This document shows, piece by piece, positions 57,998 to 64,000 of a DNA stretch of 64,000 bases (its first letter is position 1; each line of letters starts with the position of its first letter). Source of the DNA: Saposhnikovia divaricata (taxonomy: Eukaryota > Streptophyta > Magnoliopsida > Apiales > Apiaceae). The stretch is taken from contig CM071596.1 in assembly GCA_036435485.1 (NCBI GenBank), positions 16,768,001-16,832,000 on the forward strand. The letters run 5' to 3'. The notes under the pieces were generated by a model that worked only from the letters and a program-made list of their open reading frames with translations, did not search any database and was not told the origin of the DNA. Made by a program: the position numbers and the translations under genes.

Positions 57998-58507
57998 GGC
58001 TACTCCAATACAAATCTCCTTAAAATACAAACCTACAAACCAAGCATAATCTAATATTTCAATCTAATCTAATGACCAAACTAGGGGTACCCCAATACAA
58101 AAAACGTTTAAAATACTTGGCTCTATCCAACAAAAAAAATCACTGTTCACGTGATGACGTGGCAGTGGATTTCACTGGTTAACGGTGCTTCGCACCTTCT
58201 TGTACGGCGCTTCGCGCCTTTATCATTCTAAAGTTGTAAGGAATGGCAATCAATGGTAAAGGCAATAGACGATTGACGGGTGTGTCGAGAGCCTTCGGCC
58301 CTCATGACTACATAACTCATCCGTTTACTGTCTTAAATGCTTCGCATTTCCACGACAAGATTTTTTTTTGTTGGATAGAGCCAATTATTTTAAGCATTTT
58401 TTGTGAAGGTACCCTTGGCGGGAACCTTAGAATAGATGAAATATAATTAATTTAGTGTTGGTTTGTAGGTTTGTATTTTAAAAGTGGTTTGTATTTGGGC
58501 ACTTGCT
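57995..58507. mobile_element. Inverted-repeat element lodged in a (TA)n tract
   Basis: Left end 'gggggctactccaatacaaatc...ttaaaatacaaacctacaaacca' and the complement of the right end 'gcaagtgcccaaatacaaacc...ttaaaatacaaacctacaaacca' match over about 45 bases. (TA)n lies on both sides, and the undisrupted site is visible in copy B ('ctatatatacatg', about 61780). The interior holds four small hairpins with TTC loops: GGTGC-GCACC at 58184, GGCGC-GCGCC at 58206, GCC-GGC at 58291 and AAATGC-GCATTT at 58335. No coding capacity. Confidence 0.7.
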
Positions 58508-58789
58508 TATATATATATATATATAGCAGGTGTTTGTTTACATTGGATAAGTGATAAGCTATCAACTACCATAAAATATGGAATAATATAACAACTACTT
58601 GAATTTATTTTATATCTCAATATAGTAATCATGATATTATAATCTCCCGCATCAGATGAGTTTCATGTATACCTAAATATAGGTACCTGTATATAAAGGG
58701 ACAAAAAGGGATCTTTGACTTGGTTCGCATTGGATGTATTTAGTTGTTAATCGAGCTCTATGATTTTTGCAGGTTGCAATTTGTTTCTA

Positions 58790-59041
58790 AATTGTGTGGA
58801 GATAGAGACTTCTGAGATTAAGGATTCCTCTCAGTGTGTTCGAGTTGCTATCAACATCAGACCTTTGGTAACATCTGAATTAGTTCTAGGCTGCTCTGAT
58901 TGTGTAAAAGTACTGGCTGTTGAACCCCAGGTTCAACTATTAATATTTGAGAATGTTATTCTTTTTTAGAAAACGAAGGGTGTGAAAAGTGAGATTAAAC
59001 TATTCGATGGGTATAATTCCACCGTACTTGCATATGGCTAG
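58790..59041 (+). pseudogene. Kinesin-4 (FRA1-like) motor-domain fragment
   Basis: Reads 'VRVAINIRPLVTSELVLGCSD' and 'EPQVQ', the N-terminal beta-strand of plant KIN-4 motors. A gap without kinesin match follows, then 'LFDGYNSTVLAYG' followed by TAG where kinesins have Gln before 'TGSGKT'. A perfect donor GTAAGC follows at once (59042), so the TAG stands at the last codon of an exon. The middle of the domain, the P-loop exon and everything downstream are missing. KIN-4 motors move along microtubules and affect cellulose-fibre order and cell division. This piece cannot do so. Confidence 0.7.
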
Positions 59042-59143
59042 GTAAGCCTTGTGTTTTGTTGTTCTCTTAAATCCTTAAATATGTACTTTTTTCTTCGTTT
59101 AGTTGTTATAAACCATGATGTGCTAAAAGTAATTATTTAAAAT

Positions 59144-61303
59144 TGATTGCAAGTGCACAATCTCGCTTTAGTAAATTTAGATTCGTTTCACAGGGACTAA
59201 TGTTTTCGCAAACCTTAAAATTTAACTTAATCGGACTAGAACAATTTGGTTTTAGGTAACTTGGATTTTACTAATTAAAAAGGAAATTTAATCTATTTTA
59301 AACGAAAAGTCATTTATTATTCTATTACTAATCTAATTAATTAAAAACGAAAAGAACATAAAAATTAAATTATTCTAAAAATTGCAAATTCAAATTTAAA
59401 CTAAATTTTATTCTAAACTTTTTTTTTTAAATCGCAATAAAGAATTTTGAACAGGACATTTTTAAACAGAATTTGACATAACTCAACCAAAAATTGAACA
59501 AACCAAACAATTTGACATAACAATCATCAAACGCAACTCATCAATTCAGCAATTCACAAGCGGCAACACATGACTGGACTCGCAACTCACAACAACGTCA
59601 ACTCGGTAACTCGATACGTAACCCAGGACCGAGTCGACTCACAACTCACAAAACCGATAACAAATGCATAACAAATCAGTACTACTATTTTGAATCAGCA
59701 ACTCATTACAAACAACGAACCAAACCGGAAACAATAAACCAAATACAGCAGACCCAGAAACTACAACACTTAAACAAACGTTACAAACAATCAGAACTAA
59801 TTCGACGAGTCACACGAACTCAGCTATGAACTCAGTAACGAACGAAAATGACTCAACAGCTAGAACATTAATTTGCGAACTCGTTTGACTCAGTGACAAA
59901 CTCAGCAAATTCATCAATTCATAACTCGGCCATAACACTCGACAGCAAAACCAGACTCGGCATCAAAAACAAACCACAACAACTCAAAACATATTACCTA
60001 GTCGACTCAGACACATCGAATAGCAACAAATACACGCAGTAACGCACGAAATCGACGCAACTCAGCAAACATCAACCAAAAACATCGAACAAAAACTGAT
60101 AACAAGACTCGGCAATTGATTACTAAACGAAAGAAACTCGCGGACTTAACAAAATGGAAGCACAATACAGAAACAAAGCTAATTAACACAGACATAAACT
60201 TAAACTCGCGGACTTAGTAACATTAAACCTCAGTGATAAAAACGAAATTAAAAACAAAGAAAAAGAAGAAGGGGTTTTGTGTAGAGAACGAGAAAAAAAA
60301 AGAGTAAGGAAGAGGGGGAAAGGAGAGACTGGTTTGGGTTTGAATTGCAGCGAAAATTAAGAAAAGAAAAGAGGGAAAGAGGATTTTTTGGGAAGTAGAG
60401 AGATGAAGAGGGTGAAGGGATTTGAAAAGAAAATAAAAACAGGGGAGTAAACAAATATGGCTTCGAATTTTGACAAATAAAACAGAAAATATGATTCGAA
60501 ATTAAGACAAATATTTTTTTTGTAAATAATTTTTTTTTAAATTAAATATGAAAATAAAGAGATTAACTAAAAAAACGATGATTTAGAATTTAAATGGCCC
60601 ACAATAAAATTGAGATTTAAAGGGTCAAAATTACGAATTAAAACTAATATTAAAACTACGAACAAGAAATTAAATTTCGTTATTTTCAACCCATAGTGGT
60701 TAGCTTTTCGCTACTTTGTCCACTACATGGATTTACGAAAATAACAAAAGCTATGTAAAATAAACGAGAGAGCAAGACAAGAAATTAAAGGAAATAAAAT
60801 TGCATTAAAATTAAAAAGAGTGTTTACAAGATTTGAAACTAAGAAAAATACAAGAAATTAAATCTACCCTAAAATCTAAGTTGCTAAATACAAGGGGGTG
60901 AGGGGGTATTTATAGGATAGGAATTAGGGTTAACGGGGGTGTTGGGTAAATCCCCACCATACATTTGTGGTGTGTGGCGGTGAAATCCTAGCCTTCTATT
61001 TGTTTCCTTCCCCCTTAAGCTTTGAAGAGTTGATCTTGGCCATACACTTATGTAGTGTGTTGGGATGATCTTCACCTTCCACTTGTCTTGAAATATTCCT
61101 TTTGCTCCAAGCTCCTAATTCTTTTCCTTCTTTCATTTTTGGTCCTTTTTCTTCCTCTTTTTCCCTTCCTTGTTGTTTATTTCTTTATTTTGTCATTTCT
61201 TTATTTATTTACGAATTTCCTGAAATGCAACAAAATAAATTATTAAAATTCGAGTTCAAGCAATAAATAGGTAATAAAAATATGCAAAAATATGCACTTA
61301 TCA
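59144..61303 (-). mobile_element. Possible solo LTR of an Athila/Tat-like Gypsy element
   Basis: On the minus strand it begins TGATAAGTGCATATTTTTGC and ends GTGCACTTGCAATCA. A phrase GTCCCTGTGAAACGA lies shortly before the end, the style seen at LTR 3' ends of Athila/Tat-type Gypsy elements. It has TG...CA termini and a 2.16-kb length, with no internal domain. Flanking bases (AAAAT, AACCA) do not form a duplication, which weakens the call. It contains an AC-rich zone with many 'aactca' words (59500-60000). Confidence 0.4.
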
Positions 61304-61320
61304 AACCATCTCACCCAAAA

Positions 61321-62036
61321 CCTTAAGGTGTTAGGTTAGGAGACTAAATGGATCATATCTTTTAACACTTCCCCTCATTCGAAAGCCCGCTAAGGGGTAA
61401 GAGTGGACCACACAACATGTATATAACCACACAACCACACAGTTAACAATCATATCATTAACCCTTTTCGGTTGAACAAACATTTGGAGCGTCATACATT
61501 TTGTTAAATATTCCTATTTTGTTCTTAACCGATAGTGCAATAGACATGGACATTAGAACCAACCAATTAATAGCTTCTTAGATATCAATTGTGTTCCAGG
61601 TTTTATTGTGTAGATACAAGGGATGCAAGTTATATCCGATGGAAATGTTACCTGTTCCAGATTCCTCGAATTTTGATTATCAGTATTAAGACACCAACAA
61701 AAGAGACGTGATACTACAAACTATCTGTCATGGCTCTTCGTGAGACTCTTTCTAATACAACTACTGCAAACTTGAGTGCTATATATACATGTTGCAGGTG
61801 TTTGTTTACATTGGATAAGTGATAAGCTAACAACTACCGTAAAATGTGGAATAATGAAACAAATACTTGAATTTATTTTATATCTCAATATAGTAATAAT
61901 GATATTATAATTTCCCGCATCGGATGAGTTTAATGTATACCCAAATATAGGTACCTGTATATAAAGGGACAAAAAGGGATCTTTGGTTTGGTTCGTATTG
62001 GATGTATTTAGTTGTTAATCGAGCTCCGTGGTTTTT
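61321..62036 (+). repeat. Duplicated segment, copy B
   Basis: Same as copy A without the microsatellite and inserted element. It stops at the point where the kinesin-like exon starts in copy A; different sequence follows. Confidence 0.85.
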
Positions 62037-64000
62037 TGTTCGCTATTTTCTCTTTGCAAGTATACGCAGTCCAAAAGCAATATAGGGAAATAAGGATCGT
62101 TCCCACGAAGACTTGGTGTATTTAAGTAAATATGTTTATTCAACAACGTTCGGTTAATTATAGAAGCCTGAACAACGAAATGGTTGGTTTGTTCAAATCA
62201 TAATTAATTAATGAAATAACGACTAAAAATAATATGATAATGATTTTATATATGAGATAAACATGAGATTCTAACTTCATTATTTATTTCATTTAGAATT
62301 GATGCCTTAATTTAAAGTGATTCTGATAATTATGAAAGCTAGCCGGGAACACGAAACTAATATAAGCGCCTTTCAGCCTTAACTTATATCAAACCATACA
62401 AACATCCACTTAAAAAGATAGAAATTGCGTGGACACCATTTATGTCTAGACCCTATATGTCTATAAGATTTGAAAACATAACTGGTTTACGAATAAATTC
62501 CTTATTTTTGGCTACACAGGGCGATGTGATCCAAAACCCTACCACTAATCGTAATTATATATGATAATTACGAACCTGTGCTAACATGGCAAATTCTAAA
62601 TTCTCAAATCCACTTTCGCATTCATTAAGAATTAATAATTTAGATGATAGCTACGCATCTAATAAATTAAGCGCAACCACGTTAAGCAATCTGAAATTTT
62701 ATCATAACACAATTTATTAAGGCATCGAATTACTAAATTACGTAAATAAATCCATTAGAATCCCAATATGGCGATTAGTTCATAATCGAACGAATCGTCA
62801 TATTGGGATTAATTGAAAACATGGTATAAAATTGCATGAATAAAATATAAAATTACAAGAGTTTAGAAAATAAAACCGAAATAATTTTCACTGCAAGAAA
62901 CGAGCACTCCGATAATTCCCTGTAAAATAAAAATTAGAAAATAAAACCGAAATAATTTCCACTGAGCACTCCGATAATTCCCTGTAAAATAAGAAATTAG
63001 AAAATAAAACCGAAATAACTTCCACCGAAAGAGAAGAGCACTCCAAATATTTCCCGTAATTTCTTCAACCAAAATAACACTTATACTAAATTTTCCAAAA
63101 ATTAAAGTGTATAAAAACAAACTTAATATTACAAGAACTAGAGAGAATTACAAGAGAGAATGATGCTCTCCAAATTGTTGTGTGGAAATAAGACCAAGAA
63201 CTAGGCCTATTTATAGGAAAAATTAGCACACCACAAAATTAAAAAAATAAAAAGAAAAAGGAAAAGAAAATAACAAAAATGAAAAGAATTGAAAGCAAAT
63301 AAATTACAGCCGAAAGAACCAAGCACCAGCCAAAATGCTAACCACCAACAACAGCCACTGTCCGTCCTTCTGCGATCCCCACACGCGCACATGGCGCGTG
63401 CATGACACGCGCTTGCTGTTAGCTCCCTTCCTGGCGCGTGAATGTCACGCATGGTCCAGGCGCGTGACAGCTCCAAAAATTCTGGCCGACAGCTTTTGCA
63501 ACATTCTTCTACTTTTTATTTGTTTATGCCGACAGTACTTGATTTGGTAGCTTGCTTTACTATTGTGTACACATCACACATGCACTGGCCTTGTTTCTGC
63601 ACATAATTCGTTTCTTTTTTTTTTGTTTTGTTTTCTAACTTATAATTTTTAATTAACAAATATTTAATTTAATTCAGAAATTATAAAAATAAATATCTAA
63701 TATTATTAGATATTTATAATTATAATTTTCTAATTAAATAAAATATTTGTTAATATAAATGAATCATTAGGCTCTGAGTTGCGGTTAATTGAGGATCTGA
63801 AACCGGACTCCTTTCGCTTAACGAAAAATATAACAATTCCAACCGGGGTTCCAGATTTAAGAATATATCACTTCAGAATTTTTTTTATGATAATTCTTTT
63901 TCCTCGTAGCCAGTCCACTTGATAAAATTGAGATAGAATTCCACCGTTTTTAGCCTTTTATTGCCAAAATACCTAAAGTTGCGAGTTCTGCACAACAAGA
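62037..64000 (-). mobile_element. Second Athila/Tat-like LTR candidate, runs off the window
   Basis: On the minus strand it would end '...CGTGGGAACGATCC...TATACTTGCAAAGAG...GCGAACA' at 62037, again with the 'GTGGGAACGA...ACTTGCA' style. Its start is not reached. The interior has no gene. It includes a tandem repeat at 62863-63059 and a 'gcgcgtg' patch at 63385-63470. Confidence 0.35.
62863..63059 (+). repeat. Three tandem units of about 65-70 bp
   Basis: 'ttagaaaataaaaccgaaat' recurs at 62863, 62934 and 62997, each followed by 'gagcactccnata.ttccc'. Confidence 0.85.

Larger units (their letters stand above)
57470..58768 (+). repeat. Duplicated segment, copy A
   Basis: Matches 61321-62036 apart from the (TA)n tract and inserted element at 57910-58520. 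Shared landmarks: 'ggtgttaggttaggagac', 'aaagagacgtgatact', 'ggctcttcgtgagactc', and a TATA-like 'tgtatataaaggg' (58690). In this copy the segment is followed directly by a kinesin-like exon fragment, so it may be that gene's upstream region. Confidence 0.85.

Noticed and set aside
57830..58054. Tyr-Ile repeat frames on both strands
   Set aside because: Translation of the (TA)n tract.
57470..62036. Copies A and B as the two LTRs of one retrotransposon
   Set aside because: No primer-binding site, polypurine tract or TG...CA ends at their borders. The sequence between them looks like an exon fragment plus another LTR-like element.

Overview
The window is nuclear DNA of a flowering plant, almost certainly a eudicot. 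It is AT-rich and intron-scale, with a SCARECROW-like GRAS gene, a leucine-rich-repeat piece of an RPS2-type disease-resistance gene, a kinesin-4-like exon fragment, and plant-type Copia and Gypsy LTR retrotransposons, Helitrons and foldback elements. The sequence alone does not fix the genus. Only the GRAS gene looks intact; everything else that codes is transposon or decayed gene.

Layout. 1-5.3 kb: a foldback DNA transposon with a perfect 9-bp target duplication, then the GRAS gene on the minus strand with a probable intron-containing 5' leader. 5.3-12.6 kb: no gene, but many short non-autonomous elements: a tandem array of about eight 30-bp hairpin units, two Helitron-like elements in opposite orientation, a long-inverted-repeat element, and a nest of 'GAGCATCTCCAA' MITEs.

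12.6-51.8 kb: one nested stack of four LTR retrotransposons, resolved by LTR ends and 5-bp target duplications. Level 1 is an old Copia element on the minus strand (LTRs 12617-13386 and 50995-51764). Its reverse-transcriptase YVDD motif is split by level 2, a solo LTR of about 3.7 kb (14940-48366, duplication CATAA). Level 2 holds level 3, a young plus-strand Sirevirus-type Copia element with gag, pol and a long env-like third ORF (17860-47614, duplication GTAGG). The env-like ORF is broken by level 4, a very young element with 4740-bp LTRs and a non-coding interior (29651-44752, duplication CTAGA), resembling a large retrotransposon derivative.

51.8-57 kb: the LRR-encoding exon of a resistance-gene relative. 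It is cut by a smaller, internally deleted Copia element (52366-55777, duplication GAATT) and decayed by frameshifts; its LRR part contains near-exact 264-bp repeats.

57-64 kb: a segment present twice (57470-58768 and 61321-62036). One copy carries an extra inverted-repeat element lodged in a (TA)n tract and ends at a kinesin-4-like exon fragment. The two copies are separated, and the second is followed, by sequences resembling minus-strand Gypsy (Athila/Tat-like) LTRs.

How it works together: the genes do not form a pathway. The content records repeated insertion next to one conserved transcription-factor gene. LTR similarity gives the order: level 1 is oldest (about 2-3% divergence by eye), level 3 is young (about two differences in 1057 bp), and level 4 is youngest (about four differences in 4740 bp). 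Many premature stops in the coding relics fit C-to-T or G-to-A change.
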